Source: Cellulosimicrobium funkei
Lineage (GTDB): Bacteria > Actinomycetota > Actinomycetes > Actinomycetales > Cellulomonadaceae
Length of the DNA: 64,000 nucleotides
Reading direction: 5' to 3'
NCBI RefSeq assembly: GCF_001019615.1
Contig: NZ_JNBQ01000003.1
Span: 124,001-188,000 of the forward strand
The notes beneath the pieces were generated by a model that worked only from the letters and a program-made list of their open reading frames with translations, was not told the origin of the DNA and searched no databases. Below are positions 17,408 through 25,646 of the stretch, in pieces. Within the stretch, counting starts at the first letter, position 1. Each line of letters begins with the position of its first letter. A program made the position numbers and the translations under genes.

Positions 17408-18046
17408 ATGTTCACCCGCCTCCGCGACGCCTGGCGCCGGTTCTCCGAGAAGCGACCCGGGACCGCCCAGTTCGTCGTGTTCCTCGTGCTGAGCAACGGC
17501 ATCACCGTGCTCCAGCTCGCGCTCATGCCCCTCATCAAGTGGGTCTTCGGCATGACCGCTCTGGTGGACGTGGCTTTCCAGGTCTGGCCGGTCGGGACGA
17601 ACCCGGACGGGTCGACGTTCTACGTGTTCGACTACGCCGCCGGCCCGCTCCCGGGCGGCGGCGGGGGGCTGGCATACTTCCTCGCCGTGCAGATCACCTT
17701 GCTGGTGGCGCAGGTGATCAACTTCTTCGCTCAGCGCAACATCACGTTCAAGTCCAACTCGTCGGTCGCGAAGGCCGCGCTCTGGTACACCATCGCGTAC
17801 GTCGTCATCTCCATCGCGGCCGCCGCCGCCCAGGGCCTGTACAAGACGCCGATCTACGAGCTCTTCATCGACACGTGGGGCCTGGGCGCCGCGGGCGAGA
17901 CCCTCGCGGACTTCACGACGATGATCATCAACGCGGCGATCTCGTTCTGGGTGTTCTTCCCGATCTTCAAGGTCATCTTCAAGCAGGTGCCCGAGGTGCC
18001 GGCCGCGCCGGAGGCGGAGCACGCCGGAGAGGTGCGTGCGTCGTGA
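17408..18046 (+). CDS. GtrA-like membrane protein
   Basis: 212 residues with four predicted transmembrane helices (about 22-50, 90-115, 125-148 and 165-192). INFFAQRNITFKSN resembles the NF-x-x-R-x-x-F signature of GtrA proteins, which are thought to help move lipid-linked sugars across the membrane for glycan decoration. An extended loop between helices 1 and 2 is rich in glycine. ATG 17408 follows GAAGGG. The stop overlaps the GT2 start (GTGA at 18043-18046), the usual GtrA/GT2 pairing. Family confidence is moderate because GtrA proteins diverge strongly. Confidence 0.72.
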   Translation: MFTRLRDAWRRFSEKRPGTAQFVVFLVLSNGITVLQLALMPLIKWVFGMTALVDVAFQVWPVGTNPDGSTFYVFDYAAGPLPGGGGGLAYFLAVQITLLVAQVINFFAQRNITFKSNSSVAKAALWYTIAYVVISIAAAAAQGLYKTPIYELFIDTWGLGAAGETLADFTTMIINAAISFWVFFPIFKVIFKQVPEVPAAPEAEHAGEVRAS

Positions 18047-19086
18047 CCCCGCTCCTGACCGTCGTGGTGCCGGCGTACAACGCCGAGCCGTACCTGGCGC
18101 GCGCCCTCGACTCGCTCGTCGGGTTCGGGCCCGAGGTGGAGGTGCTCGTCGTCGACGACGGCTCGACCGACGGGACGGCGGCGCTCGCCCAGGGCTACGC
18201 GGACCGGTACCCGGGCGAGGTGCACGTGCTCCGCAAGGCCAACGGGGGGCACGGGTCGGCGATCAACACCGGCCTCGACCACGCCCGCGGGGAGTACCTC
18301 AAGGTCGTGGACGCGGACGACTGGGTGGACCGCGCCGCGCTCGCGCAGGTGCTCGCGACGCTGCGCGGGTTCGTGCGCCGGTTCGTGGACCCCGACGGCC
18401 CCGGAGCCGCACCGGTCGACCTGCTGGTCAGCAACTTCGTCTACGAGAAGGTCGGCAAGCGCGTCAAGACGGCCGTCCGGTACCGCGGGGCGCTGCCGCG
18501 CGGGCGCGTCCTCACCTGGTCCCAGACCCGGCGGTTCGCCAAGCGGCAGTACATGATGATGCACGCGCTGATGTACCGGACCCAGGTGCTGCGCGACGCG
18601 GGCCTGCGGCTGCCCGAGCACACGTTCTACGTCGACAACCTGTACGCGCTCGTCCCGCTCGCGCACGTCCGGACGCTGTACTACCTCGACGTCGACCTCT
18701 ACCGGTACTTCATCGGCCGGGAGGACCAGTCCGTGCACGAGGCGGTCATGCTCAAGCGCCTCGACCAGCAGCTCCGCGTCAACTGGCTCATGCTCGAGCA
18801 CGTCTCCCGCACGCCCGTGGCCGACCGGCGCCTGCGCCGGTACCTGCTCCACTACGTGGAGATCATCTGCGCGGTGTCGTCGATCCTGCTGGTCCGCGCC
18901 GGGACGCCCGCGTGCCTCGTGGAGAAGGAGCGGCTCTGGTCGCGCCTGCGCGCCCAGGACCCCCAGCTCTACCACCAGGTGCGCTGGTCGGGCCTCGGGC
19001 AGATCGCCAACCTCCCCGGCCCGGCGGGCCGGCGCGTCACGGTCCTCGCCTACCGTGTCGCGCAGCGCGCCATCGGCTTCAGCTGA
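18043..19086 (+). CDS. GT2-family glycosyltransferase
   Basis: 347 residues. The N-terminal GT-A fold begins at once (LTVVVPAYNAE), with the nucleotide-binding VLVVDDGSTDGT and the metal-binding region VDADDW. The C-terminal half is helical (KRQYMMMHALMYRT, then FYVDNLYALVPL) without obvious transmembrane helices. The donor sugar cannot be predicted. The GTG start overlaps the GtrA-like stop by four bases. This suggests the two work as a surface-glycan decoration pair, and the GH3 gene just upstream may trim or recycle the product. That link is inference. Confidence 0.85.
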   Translation: MTPLLTVVVPAYNAEPYLARALDSLVGFGPEVEVLVVDDGSTDGTAALAQGYADRYPGEVHVLRKANGGHGSAINTGLDHARGEYLKVVDADDWVDRAALAQVLATLRGFVRRFVDPDGPGAAPVDLLVSNFVYEKVGKRVKTAVRYRGALPRGRVLTWSQTRRFAKRQYMMMHALMYRTQVLRDAGLRLPEHTFYVDNLYALVPLAHVRTLYYLDVDLYRYFIGREDQSVHEAVMLKRLDQQLRVNWLMLEHVSRTPVADRRLRRYLLHYVEIICAVSSILLVRAGTPACLVEKERLWSRLRAQDPQLYHQVRWSGLGQIANLPGPAGRRVTVLAYRVAQRAIGFS

Positions 19087-19096
19087 CCCGACGGCG

Positions 19097-19140
19097 CGAC
19101 GCCCGGACCGGCGTCGGTGCCGCCCGTGTCACCGGGCGGC
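19097..19140. terminator. bidirectional hairpins between convergent genes
   Basis: Two stems fill the junction of the rightward GT2 gene and the leftward Lrp gene: CGACGCC/GGCGTCG (19097-19116) and GCCGCCCG/CGGGCGGC (19119-19140). The second stem's loop contains the Lrp stop codon. They probably stop transcription from both sides. Confidence 0.5.
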
Positions 19141-19605
19141 GCGGCGCTGCTGCTCGATGAGCGGGCGCAGGCGGTAGGGGATGAGCTCGCCCATCGAGAG
19201 CGAGGTCTCCGTGCGCTCGACGCCGTCGATCGCGAGGATCGCCGCGTCGATGCGGAACAGGTGGTCGGTGTCGCGGCACGCGACGGTGACGCGCAGGTCG
19301 GCCGTCCCGCTGCGCCCGAACGCCTGCACGACCTCGGGGATGCGCGCCACGTCGTCGACGATCCGGGCGAGCTCCTTCTGGCGCACCTGGACCTCGACGA
19401 ACGCCGTGAGCGGGTGCCCGAGCACGTGCGGGTCGATGCGCCGGTCGAGGTCGAGGAACGCGCCCTCGGCCTCGAGCCGGGCGAGGCGCGCCGCCACGGT
19501 GTTGCGCGAGAGCCGGAGGCGGTCGGCGAGCGCGACGATCGTCGCCCGCGGGTCGTCGGCGAGGGCGAGCAGGAGGTCGAGGTCGACAGCGTCGGCGCTG
19601 TGCAT
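19129..19605 (-). CDS. Lrp/AsnC-family transcriptional regulator
   Basis: 158 residues. The N-terminal winged helix (DLLLALADDPRATIVALADRLRLSRNTVAARLARLE) is followed by an RAM/AsnC effector domain (TAFVEVQVRQKEL, FGRSGTADLRVTVACRDTDHLF). Lrp-type regulators sense amino acids. The gene is divergent from the branched-chain keto-acid operon, so leucine/isoleucine/valine-responsive control of that operon is the obvious model, as for BkdR. ATG 19605 is preferred because a -10-like TAGGGT ends seven bases upstream, giving a leaderless transcript. A GTG at 19614 would overlap that box. Confidence 0.9.
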   Translation of the reverse strand: MHSADAVDLDLLLALADDPRATIVALADRLRLSRNTVAARLARLEAEGAFLDLDRRIDPHVLGHPLTAFVEVQVRQKELARIVDDVARIPEVVQAFGRSGTADLRVTVACRDTDHLFRIDAAILAIDGVERTETSLSMGELIPYRLRPLIEQQRRAAR

Positions 19606-19612
19606 GGTGCTC

Positions 19613-19637
19613 ACCCTAACCGAGTGACGGCGGTCAC
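19613..19637. promoter_or_regulatory. leaderless promoter of the Lrp gene and candidate operator
   Basis: On the minus strand TAGGGT (19613-19618) sits seven bases before the ATG. Next to it, 19624-19637 reads GTGAC-N4-GTCAC, a small palindrome in the lrp-bkd intergenic region and a plausible autoregulatory or bkd operator. No clear promoter hexamers were found for the bkd side. Confidence 0.45.
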
Positions 19638-19747
19638 ACTGCGCAGCGTGGCGGAGGTCGGTGGAGCCATGTGCGCGGCAGGGGTTACGTTCGCCCTACC
19701 TCGGTCCTCGACGGAGAGGACCGGCTCCCCGAGGTGAGGTGGCGACG

Positions 19748-21172
19748 ATGCCCAGCGAACCTGCGGTGCGGACCGGACCGACGGCGGCGACCCCGCCGAA
19801 GGCGCAGAACGGTCACCGGGCGGCAACCCCGCGCGACGCACGAGCAGACCGGAAGAACGTGGCGCACGACGTGCGCAAGGACGTGCGCGAGGACGGGCGT
19901 GCCGACGTGCGCGCGGACCTGCCGCGGCAGGACCCGGGGGACGGCGCGTCGACGCCGACCCTGCGCGTGCTGACCGAGGACGGCACACGCCTCGCGGACC
20001 CCGAGCTCGACCGGTGGCTCGCCGACCTCGACCCCGCGGCGCACGACGACGCCGCGCGCGAGACCGCCCGGGCGACGCTCCTGCGACTCCTCGAGGACAT
20101 GGTCGTGGCGCGGCGCATCGACGCCGAGGCGACGGCCCTCCAGCGGCAGGGCGAGCTCGCGCTGTGGCCCCCGCTGCTCGGCCAGGAGGCCGCCCAGGTC
20201 GGCTCGGCGCGCGCGCTGCGCGACGACGACTTCGTCTTCTCCTCCTACCGCGAGCACGCGGTCGCGCGCGTGCGCGGCGCCGAGCTCGTGGACCTCGTGC
20301 GCGTGTGGCGCGGCGTCGCGGTCTCCGGCTGGGACCCGTACGCGATCGGGATGGCGTCTCCGCAGGTCATCATCGGCGCGCAGACGCTCCACGCGACGGG
20401 CTGGGCGATGGGCGTGCAGAACGACGTCGACGCCGGCCGGGTCGACGCGTCCGCGGGGCTGCCGGTGGGGGTCGCGTACTTCGGCGACGGCGCGATGAGC
20501 CAGGGCGACGTGAACGAGGCGTTCGTCTTCGCGTCCACGTACCGCTCGCCGGTCGTCTTCTTCTGCCAGAACAACCAGTGGGCCATCTCCGAGCCGGTCG
20601 CGCTCCAGTCGCGCGTCCCGCTCGCCGAGCGCGCCCGCGGGTTCGGCCTGCCGGGCGTGCGGGTGGACGGCAACGACGTGCTCGCCGTGCTCGCCGTGAC
20701 GCGCGCGGCGCTCGACCGCGCACGCCACGACGGCGGCCCGACGCTCATCGAGGCCGTCACCTACCGCATGGGCCCGCACACCACGGCCGACGACCCCAAG
20801 CGGTACCGCGACGCGGCCGAGGTCGAGGAGTGGACCGGGCGCGATCCGCTCGCGCGGTTCGAGGCGTACCTGCGCTCCGTCGGGGTGCTCGACGACGCGG
20901 AGGCGGCCCGGGTGCAGGGCGTCGCCGACGCCGCGGCGGCCGAGCTGCGCGCCGGGTGCGTCGCGCTCACCGACCCGCCGCCGCTGTCGCTCTTCGCGCA
21001 CGTCTACGCGGAGCCGCACCACGCGCTGGAGCGCGAGCGAGCCGAGTACGCGCACTACCTCGAGTCGTTCGGCGACGGCGAGGACGGGGACGACGGCGCG
21101 GGCGGGCCGGGCGCCGCGGGCGACCGGGCGGCGTCGGGCACGGGGACGACCGCGACGGGGGTGGCGCGATGA
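19748..21172 (+). CDS. bkdA: branched-chain 2-oxoacid dehydrogenase E1 alpha subunit
   Basis: 474 residues. The TPP-dependent E1 alpha core spans about residues 85-450: FVFSSYREHAVARVRG, then the thiamine motif GDGAMSQGDVNEAF...FFCQNNQWAIS, then YRMGPHTTADDPKRYR. The first 70 residues are a charged extension with Lys/Arg/Asp repeats (KNVAHDVRKDVREDGRADVRADL) not needed for the fold. ATG 19748 is preferred to 19661 because GAGGTGAGG precedes it and the E1 core lies far downstream. With E1 beta and E2 it oxidatively decarboxylates keto-acids of leucine, isoleucine and valine. First gene of an ATGA-coupled operon; a pyruvate-type E1 is the alternative, but the neighbours argue for branched-chain substrates. 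Confidence 0.88.
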   Translation: MPSEPAVRTGPTAATPPKAQNGHRAATPRDARADRKNVAHDVRKDVREDGRADVRADLPRQDPGDGASTPTLRVLTEDGTRLADPELDRWLADLDPAAHDDAARETARATLLRLLEDMVVARRIDAEATALQRQGELALWPPLLGQEAAQVGSARALRDDDFVFSSYREHAVARVRGAELVDLVRVWRGVAVSGWDPYAIGMASPQVIIGAQTLHATGWAMGVQNDVDAGRVDASAGLPVGVAYFGDGAMSQGDVNEAFVFASTYRSPVVFFCQNNQWAISEPVALQSRVPLAERARGFGLPGVRVDGNDVLAVLAVTRAALDRARHDGGPTLIEAVTYRMGPHTTADDPKRYRDAAEVEEWTGRDPLARFEAYLRSVGVLDDAEAARVQGVADAAAAELRAGCVALTDPPPLSLFAHVYAEPHHALERERAEYAHYLESFGDGEDGDDGAGGPGAAGDRAASGTGTTATGVAR

Positions 21173-22245
21173 GCACCCTCACCGTGGCGAAGGCGCTCGG
21201 CGCGGGGCTGCGCCGCGCGATGACGGACGACGACCGCGTCGTCGTCATGGGCGAGGACGTCGGCCGGCTCGGCGGCGTCTACCGCGTGACCGACGGCCTC
21301 CAGGCGGAGTTCGGGCCGCGGCGCGTGCTCGACACCCCGCTCGCGGAGTCCGGGATCATCGGGACGGCCGTCGGGCTCGCGTACCGCGGGTACCGGCCGG
21401 TGTGCGAGATCCAGTTCGACGGCTTCGTGTTCGTCGCGTTCGACCAGATCCTGTCGCAGCTCGCCAAGATGCACGCGCGCACCGGCGGGAAGGTGCGCCT
21501 GCCCATCACGATCCGCATCCCCGTCGGCGGCGGGATCGGCGCGGCCGAGCACCATTCCGAGTCGCCCGAGGCGCTGTTCGCGCACACCGCCGGGCTGCGC
21601 GTCGTGTCGGTCGCGAACCCCCAGGACGCGTACACCGTGCTGCGCCAGGCGGTCGCGTGCGACGACCCCGTGATCCTCTTCGAGCCCAAGCGCCGGTACC
21701 ACCTCAAGGGCGAGGTCGACCCCGACCCGGTGGACCCGCTGCCCATGGACCGCGCGCGCGTCGTGCGCGAGGGCCACGACGTCACGCTCGTCACGTGGGG
21801 CGGTCTCGTCGGGACCGCTCTCGACGCCGCCGTCGCCGCGTCCGACGACGGCGTGTCCGTCGAGGTCATCGACCTGCGCTCGCTCTCGCCCATCGACCAC
21901 GACACCGTCGCGGCGTCGGTGCGCAAGACGGGGCGCGTCGTCGTCACGCACGAGGCACCGCGGCAGGCCGGGCTCGGCGCGGAGATCGCCGCGACCGTGA
22001 CCGACCGTTGCTTCGAGTACCTCGAGGCCGCGCCCGTGCGCGTCACCGGTCACGGCATGCCCTACCCGCCCGCCAAGCTCGAGGGCCACTACCTCCCCGA
22101 CCTCGACCGCATCCTCGACGGCGTCGACCGCGTCCTGGGGCGGGTCGAGCCGTTCGTGCCGCGCACGGGCTCCGACGCCGGTTCGCCGGGCGGGGCCGGC
22201 AGCCAGGCCGGGTCGGTCCGCACCGTCGAGGCGGTGGCCCGATGA
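21169..22245 (+). CDS. bkdB: branched-chain 2-oxoacid dehydrogenase E1 beta subunit
   Basis: 358 residues. Typical E1 beta features: VVVMGEDVGRLGGVYRVT, DTPLAESGIIGTAVGLAYRGYRPVCEIQF, AEHHSESPEALFAHTAGL, and the C-terminal domain IDLRSLSPIDHDTVAASVRKTGRVVVTHEAP. It forms the E1 heterotetramer with the preceding alpha subunit. It starts inside the alpha stop (ATGA) and its own stop overlaps the E2 start in the same way. About 28 residues rich in Gly/Ser/Ala extend past the normal C-terminus. Confidence 0.9.
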   Translation: MSTLTVAKALGAGLRRAMTDDDRVVVMGEDVGRLGGVYRVTDGLQAEFGPRRVLDTPLAESGIIGTAVGLAYRGYRPVCEIQFDGFVFVAFDQILSQLAKMHARTGGKVRLPITIRIPVGGGIGAAEHHSESPEALFAHTAGLRVVSVANPQDAYTVLRQAVACDDPVILFEPKRRYHLKGEVDPDPVDPLPMDRARVVREGHDVTLVTWGGLVGTALDAAVAASDDGVSVEVIDLRSLSPIDHDTVAASVRKTGRVVVTHEAPRQAGLGAEIAATVTDRCFEYLEAAPVRVTGHGMPYPPAKLEGHYLPDLDRILDGVDRVLGRVEPFVPRTGSDAGSPGGAGSQAGSVRTVEAVAR

Positions 22246-24017
22246 TGACGATGCGCGAGTTCCGCCTCCCCGACCTCGGGGAGGGCCTCACCGAGTCCGA
22301 CATCGTGAGCTGGCACGTCCACGCGGGCGACCACGTGGAGCTCAACCAGGTCATCGCCGAGGTCGAGACCGCCAAGGCCCTCGTCGACCTCCCGTCCCCG
22401 TACGCCGGCGTCGTCGCGTCGCTGCACGCCGAGGAGGGCCAGACCGTCACGGTCGGCGCCCCCTTGGTGACCTTCGAGGTCGACGACGGCACCCCCGCCC
22501 CCCAAGGCGCCGAACCCGGGGATGTCGCCGGGCTCGGCGCCGCCACCGACGACAAGCCCGGGTTCGGCGCGCCTTCGGCCGGGGACGCGACGTCCGAGGA
22601 CGCGCCGCAGCCCGCCGGTCCACCGGAGGCTGACGACGGGCCGGAGCCCAACCTCGTCGGGTACGGGGCGCGGCCGGAGACCACCGGCAGGCCGGCGCGA
22701 CGCCGTCGGGCCCGCCCTGCCGACGGTCCGCCGACCCCCGCGGCGCCCGTCGCCGCGCCCGTCGTCGAACCAGGGGTTGCGGTCACTCGCGTCGTCGAGC
22801 CCGGCGACATCCCCGGGTTCGGCGGCACGACGGCGCCCGGTGCGTCCGGCAGGACCGTCGCCGGAGAGCGGCCGCGGTCGACGCCGCCGGTGCGGGCGCT
22901 CGCGAAGAAGCTCGGTGTGCGCATCGACCGGGTCGACGGGACCGGCCGGGACGGCCTCATCACGCGCGAGGACGTCCTCGCGGCGGTGAGCTGCCACCGC
23001 GACGTCGTGCGGCAGCAGCGCGAGGTGCACGGCACGCTCGCCGCGTCGACCGCGTCGGCCACCCCGACCGCGCGGAACGCGACGCCCGCCCACCTGACGG
23101 CGCCCCCAGGCGAGAGGGGAGACCTCGCGTCGCGAGGGTCCGGGCGAGGGGTCACGTCTCCCGGCTCGGCAGCCGCCGGTGGGGACGCGCGGGTCGGGCT
23201 CGAACCCGAGGTCGTGCCGGTGCGGGGGGTGCGCAAGCACACCGCGGCGGCGATGGTGGCGAGCGCGTTCACGGCGCCGCACGCGACGGTGTTCCTCACG
23301 GTCGACGTGACGCGCAGCGTCGAGCTCCTGGAGCGGCTGCGGACCCACCGCCTCGCGCGCGGCGCGCGGATCACCGTGCTGGCGCTCGCTGCCCGCGCGC
23401 TGTGCCTCACGTTGCCGCGCCACCCCGCGCTCAACAGCGCGTGGCACGACCTCCCGGACGGCACCGCGGAGATCGTGCGGCACCGCCGCGTGCACCTGGG
23501 CATCGCGGTCGCGACCGATCGCGGGCTCGTCGTGCCCCACGTGCCCGACGCGCAGGACCTCGACCTGCCCGACCTCGCCGCCGCGCTCACCGACCTCACG
23601 GTCACGGCGCGCGACGGCCGGACGACGCCCGAGCGCCTCACGGGCGGGACGATCTCGATCACCAACGTCGGGGTGTTCGGCGTCGACGCGGGCACGCCGA
23701 TCCTCGTGCCGGGCGAGGCGGCGATCCTCGGCCTGGGTGCGGTGCGGCGTCGGCCCTGGGAGCACGACGGCGAGGTCGCGCTGCGCGACGTCGTCACCCT
23801 GAGCCTGTCGTTCGACCACCGCGTGGTCGACGGCGAGCAGGGCGCGCGCTTCCTCGCCGACCTCGGCGCGCTGCTCGAGGACCCGGCCCTCGCGCTCCTG
23901 GCTGGTGGCTCGTCGCCCGGCGGTGGTACCGCGCCCGGCCGAACCCTGGATCCCTCCCCAGGATCGGCCGCGGGTGAGGAGCGAACCCGGGTTCGGCAGG
24001 GAGGGGCGGCCGGATGA
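22242..24017 (+). CDS. bkdC: branched-chain 2-oxoacid dehydrogenase E2 (dihydrolipoyl acyltransferase)
   Basis: 591 residues, long for an E2. The lipoyl domain is at residues 5-83, with lipoylated Lys45 in [11 protein letters not shown]. The E3-binding domain is near residues 205-245 ([33 protein letters not shown]). The catalytic domain runs from about 325 to 560, with the active-site motif [14 protein letters not shown]. The extra length lies in linkers and in the C-terminal tail. Three copies of a 60-bp palindromic element are read through there, two in the linker (residues 90-109 and 175-194) and one in the tail (about 566-586). Residues near 285-310 may be another insertion. Flanking overlaps are ATGA on both sides. 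Confidence 0.9.
   Translation: MMTMREFRLPDLGEGLTESDIVSWHVHAGDHVELNQVIAEVETAKALVDLPSPYAGVVASLHAEEGQTVTVGAPLVTFEVDDGTPAPQGAEPGDVAGLGAATDDKPGFGAPSAGDATSEDAPQPAGPPEADDGPEPNLVGYGARPETTGRPARRRRARPADGPPTPAAPVAAPVVEPGVAVTRVVEPGDIPGFGGTTAPGASGRTVAGERPRSTPPVRALAKKLGVRIDRVDGTGRDGLITREDVLAAVSCHRDVVRQQREVHGTLAASTASATPTARNATPAHLTAPPGERGDLASRGSGRGVTSPGSAAAGGDARVGLEPEVVPVRGVRKHTAAAMVASAFTAPHATVFLTVDVTRSVELLERLRTHRLARGARITVLALAARALCLTLPRHPALNSAWHDLPDGTAEIVRHRRVHLGIAVATDRGLVVPHVPDAQDLDLPDLAAALTDLTVTARDGRTTPERLTGGTISITNVGVFGVDAGTPILVPGEAAILGLGAVRRRPWEHDGEVALRDVVTLSLSFDHRVVDGEQGARFLADLGALLEDPALALLAGGSSPGGGTAPGRTLDPSPGSAAGEERTRVRQGGAAG
22509..22568 (+). repeat. in-frame 60-bp palindromic element, copy 1 (in bkdC)
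   Basis: Outer arms GCCGAACCCGGG (22509-22520) and CCCGGGTTCGGC (22557-22568) are exact complements. The left half (22509-22538) is itself near-palindromic. In the gene's frame it encodes [20 protein letters not shown]. It lies in the variable linker after the lipoyl domain and is an exact 20 codons, so it leaves the reading frame intact. Confidence 0.8.
22764..22823 (+). repeat. in-frame 60-bp palindromic element, copy 2, opposite orientation (in bkdC)
   Basis: The right half (22794-22823) matches the reverse complement of the left half of copy 1 at 29 of 30 bases, so this copy is inverted relative to copy 1. It still reads open, as [20 protein letters not shown]. It lies in the linker before the E3-binding domain and is 60 bp, codon-aligned. 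Confidence 0.8.
23938..23997 (+). repeat. 60-bp palindromic element, copy 3, shifted phase (3' end of bkdC)
   Basis: It begins GCCGAACCCTGG and ends CCCGGGTTCGGC, again exactly 60 bp. It is offset by one base relative to the codon phase of the other copies, so it encodes an Arg/Pro/Ser-rich tail instead of the EPG peptide. It stays open and forms almost the whole C-terminal tail of the E2 protein. The interior is the most diverged of the copies. Confidence 0.7.
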
Positions 24018-25642
24018 CGATCCTGACGAGCGCCGTCGACCCCGGGTCGGAGACGGCCCGGGCGAACGACGCCGGCCAGCGGGCGCTCGCCGACGAGCTG
24101 CGTGCGCGCACGGCGGACGTCGCGCGCGGGGGCCCGGCGTCGGCGCGCGACCGGCACGTCGCGCGCGGCAAGCTGCTGCCGCGCGACCGCGTCGACCGCC
24201 TGCTCGACGAGGGCAGCCCGTTCCTCGAGATCGCGCCGCTCGCCGGGTACGGCGTGGACGACGGCGCGTGGCCGGCCGCCGGGGTCGTCGCCGGGATCGG
24301 GGTGGTGAGCGGGCGGCAGGTCTTGGTCGTGTGCAACGACGCGACCGTGAAGGGCGGCACGTACCACCCGCTCACGGTGAAGAAGCACCTGCGGGCGCAG
24401 GAGATCGCGCTCGAGAACCGGCTGCCGTGCGTCTACCTCGTCGACTCGGGGGGTGCGTTCCTCCCCCGGCAGGCCGAGGTGTTCCCGGACCGCGACCACT
24501 TCGGCCGGATCTTCTACCACCAGGCGCGCCTCTCGGCCGCCGGGATCCCGCAGATCTCCGCGGTCCTCGGGTCGTGCACGGCGGGCGGCGCCTACGTGCC
24601 CGCGATGAGCGACGAGACGGTCATCGTGCGCGGACAGGGCACGATCTTCCTCGGCGGGCCGCCGCTCGTGAAGGCGGCGATCGGCGAGGTCGTCACGGCC
24701 GAGGAGCTCGGCGGCGGCGAGCTGCACGCGCGCCGTAGTGGCGTCGTCGACCACCTGGCCGACGACGACGAGGACGCGCTCGACACCGTGCGCCGCATCG
24801 TCGCGACGCTCCCGCCCGACCCGGCGCCCGCATGGGACGTCGCGCAGAGCGAGTGCCCTGCGGTCGTACAGGAGACCGGGGAGGACCTGTACGCCACCGT
24901 CCCGGTCGATGTCCAAGCGCCGTACGACCCGCGCGAGATCATCGCCCGGCTTGTCGACGGGAGCCGTTTCGACGAGTTCAAGCGTGAGCACGGCGACACG
25001 CTCGTCACCGGGTTCGCGCGGATCCACGGGCATCCGGTGGGCATCCTCGCGAACCAGGGCGTGCTGTTCGGGGCGTCGGCGCTCAAGGGGGCGCACTTCG
25101 TCGAGCTGTGCGACCAGCGGGGGATCCCGCTGCTGTTCCTCCAGAACATCTCCGGGTTCATGGTCGGCACCGACGCCGAGGCCGGCGGGATCGCGAAGGA
25201 CGGCGCCAAGATGGTCACGGCCGTCGCGACGACGCGCGTCCCCAAGCTCACCGTGATCGTCGGCGGGTCGTTCGGGGCGGGCAACTACTCGATGTGCGGG
25301 CGCGCGTACTCGCCGCGCTTCCTGTGGTCGTGGCCCGCGAGCCGCATCTCCGTGATGGGCGGTCCGCAGGCCGCGTCGGTGCTCTCGACGGTCAAGCGCG
25401 ACCAGCTCGCGGCGCGCGGCGAGACGTGGGACCCCGACGAGGAGGCCGCGTTCGCCGCCGGCATCCGCGCCGACTACGACGAGCACGGCAGCCCCTACTA
25501 CGCGACCGCGCGCCTGTGGGACGACGGCGTGATCGACCCCGCCGACACGCGCCGCGTGCTCGGCCTCGCCCTCGGCGTGTGCGCGCGCACGCCCCTCGCC
25601 GAGACCTGGACCGGTGACCGGTTCGGCCTCTTCCGGATGTGA
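24014..25642 (+). CDS. accD1: acyl-CoA carboxylase carboxyltransferase subunit (methylcrotonyl-CoA carboxylase beta type)
   Basis: 542 residues with the two-part crotonase-like carboxyltransferase fold. The N-terminal half has [27 protein letters not shown] and [16 protein letters not shown]; the C-terminal half has [35 protein letters not shown] and [16 protein letters not shown]. The [17 protein letters not shown] pattern is that of methylcrotonyl- or geranyl-CoA carboxylases rather than propionyl-CoA carboxylase. It transfers carboxybiotin CO2 to 3-methylcrotonyl-CoA in leucine breakdown. It starts within the E2 stop (ATGA) and is followed four bases later by the biotin-carrying subunit. 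Confidence 0.9.
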   Translation: MTILTSAVDPGSETARANDAGQRALADELRARTADVARGGPASARDRHVARGKLLPRDRVDRLLDEGSPFLEIAPLAGYGVDDGAWPAAGVVAGIGVVSGRQVLVVCNDATVKGGTYHPLTVKKHLRAQEIALENRLPCVYLVDSGGAFLPRQAEVFPDRDHFGRIFYHQARLSAAGIPQISAVLGSCTAGGAYVPAMSDETVIVRGQGTIFLGGPPLVKAAIGEVVTAEELGGGELHARRSGVVDHLADDDEDALDTVRRIVATLPPDPAPAWDVAQSECPAVVQETGEDLYATVPVDVQAPYDPREIIARLVDGSRFDEFKREHGDTLVTGFARIHGHPVGILANQGVLFGASALKGAHFVELCDQRGIPLLFLQNISGFMVGTDAEAGGIAKDGAKMVTAVATTRVPKLTVIVGGSFGAGNYSMCGRAYSPRFLWSWPASRISVMGGPQAASVLSTVKRDQLAARGETWDPDEEAAFAAGIRADYDEHGSPYYATARLWDDGVIDPADTRRVLGLALGVCARTPLAETWTGDRFGLFRM

Positions 25643-25646
25643 GCCG

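Noticed and set aside
22160-22235. Gly/Ser/Ala-rich tail of the E1 beta subunit as another copy of the 60-bp in-frame element
   Set aside because: It lacks the GCCGAACCCGGG / CCCGGGTTCGGC ends and the EPG motif; ordinary low-complexity tail.
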